Source: Salinimicrobium tongyeongense (GTDB taxonomy: Bacteria; Bacteroidota; Bacteroidia; Flavobacteriales; Flavobacteriaceae). Taken from it: a DNA stretch of 64,000 bases. Within the stretch, counting starts at the first letter, position 1. The number at the start of each line of letters is the position of its first letter. The stretch is from the NCBI RefSeq assembly GCF_026109735.1, contig NZ_CP069620.1, positions 3,410,001 to 3,474,000 of the forward strand. Direction: 5' to 3'. A program made the translations under genes and the position numbers. Shown here one piece after another: positions 17,720 to 27,297 of this stretch. The notes below the pieces were generated by a model. That model had not been told where the DNA came from. It saw only the letters and a program-made list of their open reading frames with translations, and searched no databases.

Positions 17720-19258
17720 CTATCTGTCTACTGCCACTTTATAGGTGGGGTCTTCAAGGATATTGACTTCAATGATCTCATCGGCATTTCTAAGAAGCTG
17801 TCGGCAGTCACGGCTAAGGTGCCTCAGGTGAAGTTTTTTTCCCTGTTTGAGGTAACGTTCGGTAAGTTTGTTTACAGCTTCAATACCCGACATATCAACA
17901 ATACGGCTTTCAGAAAAATCTATAATGACCTCTTCAGGGTCTCCCAGAACATCAAATTTTTCATTGAAGGCGGCAACACTTCCGAAGAAAAGAGGCCCGT
18001 AGATCTCATAATGTTTCACGCCTTTATCGTCCATATATTTGCGGGCGCGAATCCTTTTTGCATTGTCCCAGGCGAAGACCAGGGCCGAAATGATTACCCC
18101 CACAAGCACAGCCAGTGCCAGGTTGTGGAGTACCACCGTTACAAAAGTTACCAGCACCATAACCAGCACATCGCTCTTGGGCATTCTGCGGAAGGTTCTC
18201 AAACTAGCCCATTCAAAAGTGCCAATCGAAACCATGATCATCACACCGGTGAGCGCGGCCATTGGCAAAAGTTCAATAATATCGGCCGCGAACATTACGA
18301 ATACCAGGAGCATCACCGCTGCAATAATTCCTGAAAGTCGTGCTCTTGCCCCCGAAGAGACATTAATAAGACTTTGACCAATCATGGCGCAGCCTCCCAT
18401 TCCTGAAAAGAAGCCCGATAAAATATTGGCAGTTCCCTGTGCCACACATTCTTTATTGCCATGCCCGCGGGTTTCGGTGATCTCATCAACAATGTTAAGG
18501 GTTAGCAGACTTTCAATAAGCCCCACGCCCGCCATGATAGCGGCATAAGGGAAAATAAGGGCGATGGCATCCCAGGTAAAGGGCACCATAGGTATGTGAA
18601 ACGGCGGAAATCCTCCTTTAATAGAAGCAATATCCCCCACAGTTTTGGTGTCTATTCCTAAAGCCGCTACAATCCCAAAGATCGCAAGAATGGCGGCAAG
18701 CGAAGACGGAAATACTTTTGTGAGCTTTGGAAGGCCCCATATAATAAGCATGGTGAGCAATACAAGTGCCAGCAGGATGTAGAGGCTTTCACCGGTCATC
18801 CATACAAGTTCCCCCGCCTCGTTCAATGTTTTAAACTGATCTAGCTGAGAAGTAAAAATGATAATCGCCAAACCGTTCACAAAGCCAAAGATTACCGAAT
18901 GCGGCACCATTCGAATCAATTTACCAAGCTTTAAGATTCCTGCCAAAATTTGCAGGATGCCGGCTAAGATAACCGTGGCAAATACATATTCCACCCCATG
19001 GGAGACTGCCAGTGCAGCGATCACGACCGCTACTGCCCCGGTTGCTCCCGAGATCATGCCGGGACGACCTCCAAAAAGGGAAGTAATAAGCCCCATCACA
19101 AATGCTGCATAAAGTCCGGTTAAAGGGGAAAGCCCGGCTATCATGGCGAAGGCCACGGCTTCGGGAATAAGTGCGAGGGCCACCGTAAGCCCGGCAAGTA
19201 TTTCAATTTTATAATCTACTTTTTGTGAAAAATCAAACAGGTTGAAGATCTTTTTCAT
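17720..19258 (-). CDS. SulP-family inorganic anion transporter with STAS domain
   Basis: This 512-residue inner-membrane transporter belongs to the SLC26/SulP family, which moves sulfate, bicarbonate or other anions with proton or sodium coupling. About a dozen hydrophobic segments fill residues 20-400, including the N-terminal [30 protein letters not shown] signature region. A C-terminal STAS domain (about 410-512) contains [18 protein letters not shown], typical of this domain. No carbonic anhydrase or sulfate-assimilation gene is adjacent, so the anion cannot be chosen. A good Bacteroidota promoter lies about 138 nt upstream, leaving a leader of roughly 130 nt. Confidence 0.93.
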   Translation of the reverse strand: MKKIFNLFDFSQKVDYKIEILAGLTVALALIPEAVAFAMIAGLSPLTGLYAAFVMGLITSLFGGRPGMISGATGAVAVVIAALAVSHGVEYVFATVILAGILQILAGILKLGKLIRMVPHSVIFGFVNGLAIIIFTSQLDQFKTLNEAGELVWMTGESLYILLALVLLTMLIIWGLPKLTKVFPSSLAAILAIFGIVAALGIDTKTVGDIASIKGGFPPFHIPMVPFTWDAIALIFPYAAIMAGVGLIESLLTLNIVDEITETRGHGNKECVAQGTANILSGFFSGMGGCAMIGQSLINVSSGARARLSGIIAAVMLLVFVMFAADIIELLPMAALTGVMIMVSIGTFEWASLRTFRRMPKSDVLVMVLVTFVTVVLHNLALAVLVGVIISALVFAWDNAKRIRARKYMDDKGVKHYEIYGPLFFGSVAAFNEKFDVLGDPEEVIIDFSESRIVDMSGIEAVNKLTERYLKQGKKLHLRHLSRDCRQLLRNADEIIEVNILEDPTYKVAVDR

Positions 19259-19395
19259 CTAAATGGTATCAAAAAATTAATAATAGAAAGAAACTCCCGA
19301 TGTGATTAATGGGAGAAAAGCGAGAAAAAGATATATTCTCAGGGCGGAGTAACCGGTGAAACGGATATTTTGTTTGTGCTCGTCATAAGAGCCGG

Positions 19396-19426
19396 CAAAA
19401 ATATACTTTTCCTGATACTAACAAAA
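19396..19426 (-). promoter_or_regulatory. Promoter of sulP
   Basis: On the minus strand TTTTG (19426-19422), 18 nt, then a perfect -7 element TATTTTTG (19403-19396). This is one of the best promoter matches in the window. Confidence 0.7.
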
Positions 19427-19576
19427 GATAATAGAAAAAGATTGCCCAGGAAATCACCTATAAGGTTTTCGGAAAGGCAAAAAAACCTCAAAATGAGAAT
19501 AAGACTTTGTATTTCAGAAAAAAGCAGCTGGAAATGAGGTATAAACTAACCTGAAGTTGCCCCCTTTGTTGCTAAA

Positions 19577-19614
19577 CTTCCAAAAATGGCATTTGCAGAA
19601 GCCATTTTTGGAAG
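19577..19614. repeat. Doubled palindrome: 14-bp perfect inverted repeat after glgA
   Basis: CTTCCAAAAATGGC at 19577-19590 and GCCATTTTTGGAAG at 19601-19614 are exact inverted repeats with a 10-nt loop, 136 nt beyond the glgA stop. It combines two half-copies of the intergenic palindrome into a hairpin that could act as a terminator. Confidence 0.65.
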
Positions 19615-19749
19615 CTGAAGCTTTCCCGATTAGAAATAAAAATTCTCATTCTTAGATAAATTCAGGAAAACACGGATACTATTTCCGAATCCATCAGGAT
19701 AATATTGAAAAACACTTTCTGGGAACAGCTAATTGTTCAGAAATTCTGA

Positions 19750-21309
19750 TCAGGCTACCCTTACATCTGCCGGATTAAAAGTGTAGAGGAGCTTGTAATA
19801 TTCATCTACAGATTTTTTCCAGGTAAACCTCATTTTGCGGGCGTTATGACCAATTTGTTTCCACACGGTTTTTTCATTTTCAAAGAAATACAGCGCCTCT
19901 TTGAAACTTTCAACCATGTTATAGACCTTCTCGTCATAGGTTTTTCCGTCAAAAGCAAAACCTGTATGCACGTGTTGAACCGTATCTTTGAGTCCGCCGG
20001 TGTGGTGCACCAGGCAGGGCTGCCCGTTTCTCATGGCGAGCATCTGACTAATTCCGCAGGGTTCAAAAAGGCTGGGCATAAAGTAGAGGTCAGAATCCCG
20101 GTAGATGGAGTTTACTACCTGTTCGCACTGGGTGTTGATAAAAATGAAATTTTTCCTTTTATAACTTATATCCCGCAACAGCTGTTCATAATCGGCCGCT
20201 CCCGTACCTAAAAGTACGTAAATGCCATTGACTTCTTCGAGCCTGTCAAGAATTTCCAAAAGGGCTTCGGGAGAGCGCTTAAAGAAATAAAACTTTTGTT
20301 CAGTAAGCCTCGCCACACTCGCACTTATAAAGTTTGGTTTTTTCTTTAAGAAGGGAACGATCTTTTCTCCTGTATGTGCCAAAAATGCGGCTTTTTCCCT
20401 GTCCTGTTCCTTCTGAAGTTGTTTGAAAATGGCAGTCGCAATATTCGGGAATAACCTGTTCTTTTTAACCAGAGTCTCAGGCCGATAATCTGATCCATTT
20501 AAAATGCCGTGAAAACGCCCTTCCCGGTCGGCCTGCCTCAAATCCTTTTCCAGGCCTTCGCCACCTATAAATTCGGGCGCAGCACTGGGCAAAAGCACGT
20601 CCTGTTTATATGAAGGTGATACGGTATGAACGGCGTCGGCAAACCTGATCCCAATAGCCATCAGGTTAAAACAATCGGCATATCTTGGATCTTTAAGGGC
20701 TTCACGATCAATTTCCAGTTGTGGAAACCAGGTTTGAAGTGAAGAATAGTTGTTTTCAAAAGGCCGTATTCCCTGCAATGCCAGGTTGTGGATACAGTAA
20801 ACAAACCTGTTCTTTTTAAGACAGGTATATTGTGGATGATAATTCTTCAGGAAAAGCAGCAAACTGGAATGCCAGTCGTGCAGGTGCACGATATCCAGTT
20901 TTCCGAAGTGCTTTTGTTTGATAGCTTCGGCAACAGCCGTACAAAAAATAGTGTACTTAATCACGTCACTATAAAAAGGTTCAAAAGGGTCATGATGGTA
21001 AATGCCCCCCAGGTTTCCCATTTCTATTTCGGGGTGGTGAATAACATAATGGGTGATATTTTTATCTTCTTCTTTGGCCGGTACCTCGTAAAGCTGGGCC
21101 GTATAAGAAATTCCGCGTAAGTTTAGCTGAAGCGAAGCCTTAAAGGTTCCGTTTTCATGGAGCCTGGAATAGGAAGGAACAACCACGTGCACCCTGTCTC
21201 CACGTTCTGAAATCTGTTTTGGAACATCGCGAATGACGTCTCCTACCCCGCCCACTTTACAGTTGGCGATAGCATCATTCTCTGAAGCAACAAAAAGAAA
21301 ATTATTCAT
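19750..21309 (-). CDS. glgA: Glycogen synthase, GT5 type
   Basis: This 519-residue enzyme extends alpha-1,4-glucan using a nucleotide-glucose donor. The N-terminal domain opens with MNNFLFVASENDAI and KVGGVGDVIRDVP, the counterpart of the KTGGL donor-binding motif of GlgA. VHLHDWHSSLL and CIHNLALQG follow. The C-terminal domain has SVARLTEQK and the donor-site block MPSLFEPCGISQMLAMRNG. The family length is usually 470-530. It is not clustered with glgB or glgC, and the nearest glycogen gene is glgP 4 kb away on the same strand. The doubled palindrome follows its 3' end. Confidence 0.93.
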   Translation of the reverse strand: MNNFLFVASENDAIANCKVGGVGDVIRDVPKQISERGDRVHVVVPSYSRLHENGTFKASLQLNLRGISYTAQLYEVPAKEEDKNITHYVIHHPEIEMGNLGGIYHHDPFEPFYSDVIKYTIFCTAVAEAIKQKHFGKLDIVHLHDWHSSLLLFLKNYHPQYTCLKKNRFVYCIHNLALQGIRPFENNYSSLQTWFPQLEIDREALKDPRYADCFNLMAIGIRFADAVHTVSPSYKQDVLLPSAAPEFIGGEGLEKDLRQADREGRFHGILNGSDYRPETLVKKNRLFPNIATAIFKQLQKEQDREKAAFLAHTGEKIVPFLKKKPNFISASVARLTEQKFYFFKRSPEALLEILDRLEEVNGIYVLLGTGAADYEQLLRDISYKRKNFIFINTQCEQVVNSIYRDSDLYFMPSLFEPCGISQMLAMRNGQPCLVHHTGGLKDTVQHVHTGFAFDGKTYDEKVYNMVESFKEALYFFENEKTVWKQIGHNARKMRFTWKKSVDEYYKLLYTFNPADVRVA

Positions 21310-21508
21310 ATATAGAGCCCTTAAATACTTGCGTAGTTTGATCCTGACGAAAGTAATTTTTAAACCCTAAGTGCCATCATATCAAAAGGTTAAATTAGTA
21401 TTAAAAAAACGTTGCTTCAATCGTTTTAGTTGTAATTAATTCATGTGATGCGTCAAAAAGCTGCAAAAAGGACGTCGTATTTACCTGACAACCAATAAAA
21501 AAGATCAA

Positions 21509-22012
21509 TTAAAGTTTTTTCCACAGTTTTATGAGCTCCCCATTTTTTCCCTGTATTGGATCATACCCGGGAATGGGGACTTTTGCAATGCTATCATCTG
21601 CCTCTGGCCGTTCAGTTTCTTTGCCTGTGTTCATGTCGTGCGAGCGGCCTTCGGGATAGGCTCCCACTACGGCAAAGTCGTTGCTTTCAAGGTTCTTATG
21701 GGCAACCCCGGCAGGAATCACAATCACGTCTCCTGCAAAGACCTTCAGTTTTTGCCCTTTTTCACCCCCCAGCTGTAGCAAGGCTTCTCCAGAATATACA
21801 CCCAGCACTTCATGTGTATTGCTGTGGTAGTGGTGATAATCAAAAACTCCGTTGCGCCATGAATTCTTCCAGTTGTTTTCAGCAAATTTATCTTCAAGCC
21901 ACTTTGCCCCTTCATTTCCTCTTGCTGAAAAAATTCCTTTATAAATAATAACAGGAAGTTTATTATTAGGAATTGATTTGTCACCTTTAAATTGATAAGA
22001 TTTGATCTCCAT
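21509..22012 (-). CDS. Cupin-domain protein (YjlB-like)
   Basis: This 167-residue protein has a single cupin barrel. Cupin motif 1 is YHHYHSNTHEVLGVYSG (about residues 59-75), with three histidines and a glutamate as probable metal ligands. Motif 2 is GDVIVIPAGVAHKN (about 94-107). The family resembles B. subtilis YjlB, which has no known reaction. Its tail (IPGYDPIQGKNG) is typical of the group. It is a single gene divergent from ppc. A TACCTTTT stretch upstream of the start is a possible -7 element. Confidence 0.88.
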   Translation of the reverse strand: MEIKSYQFKGDKSIPNNKLPVIIYKGIFSARGNEGAKWLEDKFAENNWKNSWRNGVFDYHHYHSNTHEVLGVYSGEALLQLGGEKGQKLKVFAGDVIVIPAGVAHKNLESNDFAVVGAYPEGRSHDMNTGKETERPEADDSIAKVPIPGYDPIQGKNGELIKLWKKL

Positions 22013-22220
22013 AGAACATAGTTTCTGGTCTATCTAAAAGGTAAGGAAATTTACAGAAACTCCTATAACGTTTTCGAAAACAGAACAAAATCGCCCAAGC
22101 CTGCATTTTTCCTGAAAAGCCCGTAAATAAAGGCAGTAGCCGAATTTTTATGGCCCAAAAAGGCCAAAATTCCTTAACAATTCCCTACATTGGGAGTTCA
22201 AATAGAGTATTCAAAACCCT

Positions 22221-24908
22221 ATGAAAATGAACAGTACCCCTAATACGAAAGTATTTACCAAAATTGAGCAGGATATGCAATTTCTTACAGATTGCTTCCA
22301 GCAGGTTCTCAAAGACCTGGGAGAGCATGAACTTGCCAGCCTGTTAACAAGACATGAAGATCTCAAGGATGCCTTTTCCAGCAACCTGGCACTCGAAGAA
22401 AAGCAAATCCAGGTACTTAGTATCTATCTGCAGCTCATGAACCTGGTAGAAGAAAATGCCGCAGTACAATACCGCCGAAAGTTGACCGACAGCAACGGGA
22501 TGGAATCTATTCGTGGTTCCTGGAGCGAAACTTTTCAGCGGTGGAAATCTCAGGGGCTTAGTGAGCACCAGATGCAGGAGATCATCACAAAGGTGAAATT
22601 AATCCCGGTTCTTACCGCGCACCCTACAGAGACCAAGAGAATTTCTATCCTTGAACTGCACAGGGAAATTTACCTGAACCTTATTAAGCTTGAAAACACC
22701 TCCTACTCTTTCGTTGAGAGGAATGTGATTGCCCAGGATATCAAAACCCTTCTGGAAAGATGGTGGCGCACGGGGGAAGTTTATCTCAAAAAGCCCACCG
22801 TAGAAATGGAAAGGAGCAATGTGATCCATTACTTCCGAAAGGTTTTTCCGCAGGTATTAAAGAAAAGCGACATTCAGCTTAAACAGAGCTGGAGCAACAT
22901 GGGCTTTAACCCTGAAACCCTTAGGTTTCCAGGCCTTCAGTTTGGAACCTGGGTAGGTGGAGACCGCGATGGCCACCCTTATGTTACGGCATCGGTTACA
23001 AAGTCAACTTTGACAGAACATCGTAAAGCGGCTTTGAGCCTGGTACACGAGCAACTTGACCACCTTGCTGCCGGGATGAGCTTTTCGGGCATAAGCAATA
23101 AAGCCTCAAAAGCGCTACAGCAGGCCATTGAAGATATGTCACAAAGCCTGGGGGAAGAAGGCGCTAAAGCCCTCGACAGAAACCCGCATGAACCATGGCG
23201 ACAATTTGTGAGCCTTATCTCCATCAAACTCGAACACACCAGGGCCGATGATGACCTCAAGAACAGCTACAGGCGCCCCGAAGACCTTTTGGAAGACCTG
23301 TCACTTCTCAGGGAAAGCCTGCTTGGCATAGGGGCCAAACGCATTGTTGAAGATTTACTGTTCCCCGTGCAGCGTATGGTGGAATGTTTTGGTTTTCACC
23401 TCGCCAGGCTGGATATCAGGCAAAACAGCGAATTTCACGACAAGGCCATGGAACAGATCCTTAAAGTGGCATTTCCCGATCTTACCGATTACCGCAGCTG
23501 GAGTGAAGAGGAACGCATAAAATTTATTTCTGAAGAACTGCAGCACGAAAGACCTTTTGCTATTACAGGGCGTTCATTTGGCCCCGAAGCAGACCAGGTG
23601 CTGGACAGTTACAAAGTGGTAAAAAAACATACCGACAAGTACGGCCCACACGGCGTAGGTTCCTTTATTGTGAGCATGACCCGGCAGCTAAGCGATCTTC
23701 TGCTGGTTTATCTCTTCTTCAGGGAAGTTGGAATTGACAGGAAAACCTTCCAGGTAGTGCCCCTGTTTGAAACTATTGACGATTTAAAAGCTTCCGGAGA
23801 AATTCTGGAAAGCTTCCTCACCCACCCTGCGTATTCAAACGATCGTGAAAGGCCGCAGGAAGTCATGCTGGGGTACAGCGACAGTAATAAAGACGGCGGA
23901 ATTATTGCCAGCCGCTGGAATATTTACCGCGCCGAAAAAACCCTTACCGAAACGGCCGATAAGCTTGGGAAAGAACTCAGGTTCTTCCACGGTATTGGCG
24001 GCACCATAAGCCGGGGGGGCGGTAAATACCACCGTTTCCTCGAAAGTATGCCTTCGGGCAGCATGAGTGGCGAGATCAAATTAACGGTGCAGGGAGAGAC
24101 CATCGCCCAGCAGTTCGCCAACATGCTCACCGCCACTTACAACCTCGAAATGTTGCTTTCGGGATCGGCACTGCAAACCGGAAACAGGATGTACCCGGCT
24201 GCCAAAAAGAATTATCCTATTGAAGCTTTAAGGCAGCTGGCCGAGTATTCCAAAGAGAGGTACCAGGAGCTTATCGCCCACCCGTCATTCCTCAACTTCT
24301 ATGGCGAAGCAACTCCCATAGACGTGCTGGAACTGAGTAAAATTGGTTCCCGCCCCGCCCGCCGAACCGGCACAAGAACGCTTAACGATTTACGGGCCAT
24401 CCCTTGGGTGTTTAGCTGGAACCAATCCAGGTTCAATATTACCGGTTGGTTTGGAATTGGGCATGCGCTGCAAAGGTTAAAATCTGAAAACCCCGATCAC
24501 TACCGGCAGCTGAGAGAAGTTTCACAGGAATGGCCTTTCCTGAGGTACATATTGATACAGGTGGAAACCAACATCATGAATGCCGAACCGGAAGTAATGG
24601 AAGCCTATGCCGCTCTCGTAAAAGATGACCGGGTAAGAGACGAGCTCACCAACACTATTAAAGCTGAACATCAAAAAGGCCTCGAAGAAATTGAGGCTAT
24701 GTTTGACCGCACCCGCCAACAAAGAAGGCAAAGCCTGCTTGATAACCTTACCCGCCGCAATGATGCTTTGATTTCGCTTCACCGCCTGCAGATCAAAAAC
24801 CTGGAGGAATGGAGAAAAACCAAAGGCAGTACCAAAAATGATCAATTGGTGACACACCTCCTGCAGATTACCACTGCCCTTGCCAGCGGACTAAAAAATA
24901 CCGGTTGA
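22221..24908 (+). CDS. ppc: Phosphoenolpyruvate carboxylase
   Basis: This 895-residue enzyme carboxylates PEP to oxaloacetate and replenishes the TCA cycle. The catalytic histidine lies in VLTAHPTETKRIS (about residue 133). GTWVGGDRDGHPYVT, the LGYSDSNKDGG block (second catalytic region), FFHGIGGTISRGGG and the VQGETIAQQ segment are all intact. The C-terminus ends in LKNTG, matching the conserved terminal glycine peptide that closes the active site. The length is normal. The start at 22221 has an alternative ATG two codons later. A GGCC-CAAAAA-GGCC hairpin lies near 22150, upstream of the gene, and a strong bidirectional terminator lies downstream. Confidence 0.95.
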   Translation: MKMNSTPNTKVFTKIEQDMQFLTDCFQQVLKDLGEHELASLLTRHEDLKDAFSSNLALEEKQIQVLSIYLQLMNLVEENAAVQYRRKLTDSNGMESIRGSWSETFQRWKSQGLSEHQMQEIITKVKLIPVLTAHPTETKRISILELHREIYLNLIKLENTSYSFVERNVIAQDIKTLLERWWRTGEVYLKKPTVEMERSNVIHYFRKVFPQVLKKSDIQLKQSWSNMGFNPETLRFPGLQFGTWVGGDRDGHPYVTASVTKSTLTEHRKAALSLVHEQLDHLAAGMSFSGISNKASKALQQAIEDMSQSLGEEGAKALDRNPHEPWRQFVSLISIKLEHTRADDDLKNSYRRPEDLLEDLSLLRESLLGIGAKRIVEDLLFPVQRMVECFGFHLARLDIRQNSEFHDKAMEQILKVAFPDLTDYRSWSEEERIKFISEELQHERPFAITGRSFGPEADQVLDSYKVVKKHTDKYGPHGVGSFIVSMTRQLSDLLLVYLFFREVGIDRKTFQVVPLFETIDDLKASGEILESFLTHPAYSNDRERPQEVMLGYSDSNKDGGIIASRWNIYRAEKTLTETADKLGKELRFFHGIGGTISRGGGKYHRFLESMPSGSMSGEIKLTVQGETIAQQFANMLTATYNLEMLLSGSALQTGNRMYPAAKKNYPIEALRQLAEYSKERYQELIAHPSFLNFYGEATPIDVLELSKIGSRPARRTGTRTLNDLRAIPWVFSWNQSRFNITGWFGIGHALQRLKSENPDHYRQLREVSQEWPFLRYILIQVETNIMNAEPEVMEAYAALVKDDRVRDELTNTIKAEHQKGLEEIEAMFDRTRQQRRQSLLDNLTRRNDALISLHRLQIKNLEEWRKTKGSTKNDQLVTHLLQITTALASGLKNTG

Positions 24909-24938
24909 TTTCTTCGGAAATTATTCCCTTCTGAAGCC

Positions 24939-25018
24939 AAAAAGCTGTCTCTAAAGTTGTAAAACCCTTCCCTGAAAAATTCCAGGATGGTCAAAAATAG
25001 CTTTTTAGACAGCTTTTT
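24939..25018. terminator. Bidirectional terminator between ppc and the ferredoxin gene
   Basis: AAAAAGCTGTCT (24939-24950) and AGACAGCTTTTT (25007-25018) are a perfect 12-bp inverted repeat with T-runs on both strands. The 56-nt loop carries a degenerate palindrome copy (CAAAAATAGCTTTTTAG). It serves both convergent genes. Confidence 0.8.
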
Positions 25019-25021
25019 TAA

Positions 25022-25252
25022 TTATCTGTCTTTCACTGAAATGATCTTTACCGGGCAGGCCTTTGCCGCGGCCTCACAAGGCTCCTGTATAGAATGATCT
25101 GCCAATTTTAATGTATGGAACCCCTTGCGGTCAACAGATTTTAACAAGACGGTTTTTCCGTCCTTTTTTGACATTTGAAATTGCCCCGGTGCCAGCTCAA
25201 CACAGTAGTTGCAGCCAATGCATTTATTTCGTTGCAGCGTGACAATAACCAT
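25022..25252 (-). CDS. [4Fe-4S] ferredoxin, single cluster
   Basis: This 76-residue ferredoxin carries C11-x2-C14-x2-C17 (CIGCNYC) and C66 in ACPVKI, enough for one [4Fe-4S] cluster. C59 (EPCEAAAKACP) could provide a disulfide partner. The ATG at 25252 overlaps the stop of the U32 gene (TAATG), so the two are translationally coupled and probably work together. In E. coli I recall a small ferredoxin being tied to the U32 protein TrhP in tRNA hydroxylation. That makes electron delivery to the neighbouring U32 protein the natural hypothesis, but it is inference. Confidence 0.92.
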   Translation of the reverse strand: MVIVTLQRNKCIGCNYCVELAPGQFQMSKKDGKTVLLKSVDRKGFHTLKLADHSIQEPCEAAAKACPVKIISVKDR

Positions 25253-26496
25253 TACGCCTCCACCATTTTATAAAGTTTGTCGGAAAGCCTTACCCTAAAA
25301 GGAAGTTTTATGGTGCAGCTGTCGCCTTTTTGAGCCTTTTCTGAAAGTAGGTCGTTCACGAACATTTCTTCCAGTTCAAATTCCCGGGCTCCCGTACTTG
25401 GGCCTGTGACCAGAATTTTATCACCTTTTTTAATATCGTAAGCTTCAATTTTAAACTCGGCTATTCCTGCTTTTGGAAAGTAATGTACTCCTTTGCCTAC
25501 ATAAACCTTCTTTTGTGTAGCCTGGGAGCCCGAAGTCCTGCTCCATTCCCCCATTTTCTGGCCCAGGTAATACCCGCTCCAAAATCCGCGGTTGTAAACG
25601 CTACTTAGCTGCTCCATCCAGTCATTCACCTTTTCTTCGGAATAAGTCTTGTCTTTCAGCGAATCTATGGCTTCACGGTAAGCTTTTGTCACTGTAGCCA
25701 CATATTCGGGTGCACGGCCGCGGCCTTCAATCTTCAAAATCTGTACCCCCGAATCTCTTACTTCATCTAAAAAGTTGATGGTACAAAGGTCTTTTGGAGA
25801 CATCATATATTCATTGTCAATCTCGATCTCGAAACCCGATTCCTGATCAATGACCGTATATTTTTTCCGGCAGTTTTGCTTGCATGCCCCGCGATTGGCC
25901 GAAGAATTATGTGAGTGCAGGCTCAAATAACACTTCCCAGAAACCGCCATACAAAGTGCGCCGTGACCAAAAATCTCCACTTTTACCAGCTCACCAGACG
26001 GGCCTTTAATTTGCTCTTTTTGGATCTCTTCGGTAATTTTCTTTACCTGCCTCAAACTGAGTTCCCTTGATAAAACCATGGTTTCAGCAAAAAGGCTGTA
26101 AAATTTTACGGTTTCTATATTGGTAATGTTGAGTTGGGTCGAAATGTGCACATTCAGCCCCATGCTCCTGGCCGAAGAGATCACCGCCTGGTCGCTGGCA
26201 ATCACTGCAGAAATTCCGGCCGATTTTGCTGCGGAAAGCAGGTTTTTTATAAGGGAAAGATCGTGGTCGTAAACAATCGTATTGAGGGTAAGATAGCTAC
26301 GCACCCCTTTGGCTTCGCACCTTTTCACAATTTCAGGCAAATCGTCCATCGTGAAATTGATAGATGCCCGGGCACGCATGTTAAGCTGTTCCACCCCAAA
26401 ATACACGCTATCGGCACCATTGTCTAAAGCTGCCTGCAAAGATTCAAAATTTCCTGCGGGAGCCATTAATTCCATTTTTGCTGAATTCTTGTTCAT
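25252..26496 (-). CDS. U32 peptidase-family protein (TrhP/YegQ-like)
   Basis: This 414-residue protein has the U32 N-terminal barrel (MELMAPAGNFESLQAALDNGADSVYFG) and the U32 signature EIFGHGALCMAVSGKCYLS near residue 175. Conserved cysteines lie in the signature and in the ACKQNC segment after it, as in family members with an iron-sulfur cluster. A C-terminal beta-barrel (residues 330-414) follows. Despite the name, characterised members (TrhP on tRNA, RlhA on 23S rRNA) hydroxylate RNA pyrimidines using prephenate rather than cleaving peptides. By length and architecture it is closest to TrhP/YegQ. It is transcribed with a ferredoxin from a promoter that carries a Crp/Fnr-like dyad. Confidence 0.9.
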   Translation of the reverse strand: MNKNSAKMELMAPAGNFESLQAALDNGADSVYFGVEQLNMRARASINFTMDDLPEIVKRCEAKGVRSYLTLNTIVYDHDLSLIKNLLSAAKSAGISAVIASDQAVISSARSMGLNVHISTQLNITNIETVKFYSLFAETMVLSRELSLRQVKKITEEIQKEQIKGPSGELVKVEIFGHGALCMAVSGKCYLSLHSHNSSANRGACKQNCRKKYTVIDQESGFEIEIDNEYMMSPKDLCTINFLDEVRDSGVQILKIEGRGRAPEYVATVTKAYREAIDSLKDKTYSEEKVNDWMEQLSSVYNRGFWSGYYLGQKMGEWSRTSGSQATQKKVYVGKGVHYFPKAGIAEFKIEAYDIKKGDKILVTGPSTGAREFELEEMFVNDLLSEKAQKGDSCTIKLPFRVRLSDKLYKMVEA

Positions 26497-26555
26497 GAGC
26501 TTTCTCCAATAAAAAATAGCCGCAGCAGCCTTTCCCGCCCGGCAGAATTAAGCGG

Positions 26556-26601
26556 CAAAGAAAATGTCATTTTTGGAAGCAAAATATGATCCCGGTCACA
26601 T
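26556..26601 (-). promoter_or_regulatory. Activator-type promoter of the U32-ferredoxin operon
   Basis: Read on the minus strand: dyad ATGTGACCGGGATCAT (26601-26586), 22 nt, then TTTCTTTG (26563-26556), about 60 nt upstream of the ATG at 26496. There is no TTTG -33 element. The dyad centre falls near -41 of the expected start point, the class II position for Crp/Fnr proteins. The same arrangement precedes the gene at 27360. Confidence 0.55.
26561..26574. repeat. Intergenic palindrome AAAATGTCATTTTT
   Basis: A slightly shortened copy. Unusually for this family it lies between divergent genes, inside the spacer of the U32 promoter. Confidence 0.5.
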
Positions 26602-26683
26602 TAAGCCATTCTCCATATAGATCAGAATCGTAGGATGTAAAATTTACTACTCTCAAATTCTTACCTTTACAAAAACTGTTTCT

Positions 26684-27160
26684 ATGAATAAATTTTATGA
26701 TTTTACAGTTCTCAGTCTGCAGGGGAATGAAGTGAACCTGGAAAAATATAAAGGAAAGGTAGTGCTCGTTGTAAATACCGCTTCAGAATGTAGCTTTACC
26801 CCCCAGTTTGAAGGTTTGGAAGCCCTTTATCAGAAATATAAAGATCAGGGATTGGAAATTCTTGGCTTTCCCTGTAATCAGTTCGGAAACCAGGAACCCG
26901 GCGACGAAAAATCTATTGCTGAAGGCTGTGTGGTAAATTACGGGGTTACTTTTCCAATGTTTTCTAAAGTAGATGTAAATGGTGAACATGCCGCCCCGCT
27001 TTTTAAATACCTGAAAAAGGAGAAAGGCGGACTCCTGGGCAGCAAAATCAAATGGAATTTCACCAAATTTCTCATAGACCGCAACGGAAAACCGGTAGAG
27101 CGGTTTGCACCAATTACAAAACCTAAAAATTTAGAGAAAGATATTGAGAAGCTACTTTAA
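26684..27160 (+). CDS. Glutathione peroxidase-family thiol peroxidase
   Basis: This 158-residue protein (BsaA/GPx family) reduces hydroperoxides with a cysteine rather than selenocysteine. The peroxidatic C36 lies in [13 protein letters not shown]. The second tetrad residues are in [13 protein letters not shown] (Q near 70), and the tryptophan is in KWNFTKFL. A further cysteine in the CNQF block could be the resolving residue, pointing to thioredoxin as electron donor, as in most bacterial members. There is no signal peptide, so it is cytoplasmic. A TACCTTTA stretch at 26662-26669 is a plausible -7 element. It is divergent from the U32 operon. Confidence 0.93.
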   Translation: MNKFYDFTVLSLQGNEVNLEKYKGKVVLVVNTASECSFTPQFEGLEALYQKYKDQGLEILGFPCNQFGNQEPGDEKSIAEGCVVNYGVTFPMFSKVDVNGEHAAPLFKYLKKEKGGLLGSKIKWNFTKFLIDRNGKPVERFAPITKPKNLEKDIEKLL

Positions 27161-27223
27161 TCATCTTCTAACACCTAATATTTAGGGTTTACAACCCTGA
27201 AAAGCTTTTCAAAACCAGGCAGC

Positions 27224-27251
27224 AGGTCTCAAAATGTCATTTTAGGCACCT
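27224..27251. repeat. Intergenic palindrome after the peroxidase gene
   Basis: Core AAAATGTCATTTT flanked by AGGT/ACCT arms; it lies 64 nt beyond the peroxidase stop. Confidence 0.55.
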
Positions 27252-27297
27252 CTTTTCTGAAAAACTTCTGCGGAAGATCTGCTCTAATTCAGCTTTC

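Larger units (their letters stand above)
19259..19749. other. 491-bp region between sulP and glgA
   Basis: No gene. It holds the sulP leader and promoter (19396-19426) and the doubled palindrome at 19577-19614 beyond glgA. The leader contains a small TCCC/GGGA hairpin. I see no riboswitch consensus. Confidence 0.5.

Noticed and set aside
13183-21309. A single glycogen operon
   Set aside because: glgP and glgA are on the same strand but separated by an unrelated conserved gene, a sulP gene with its own promoter and terminator, and gaps of about 200-490 bases.
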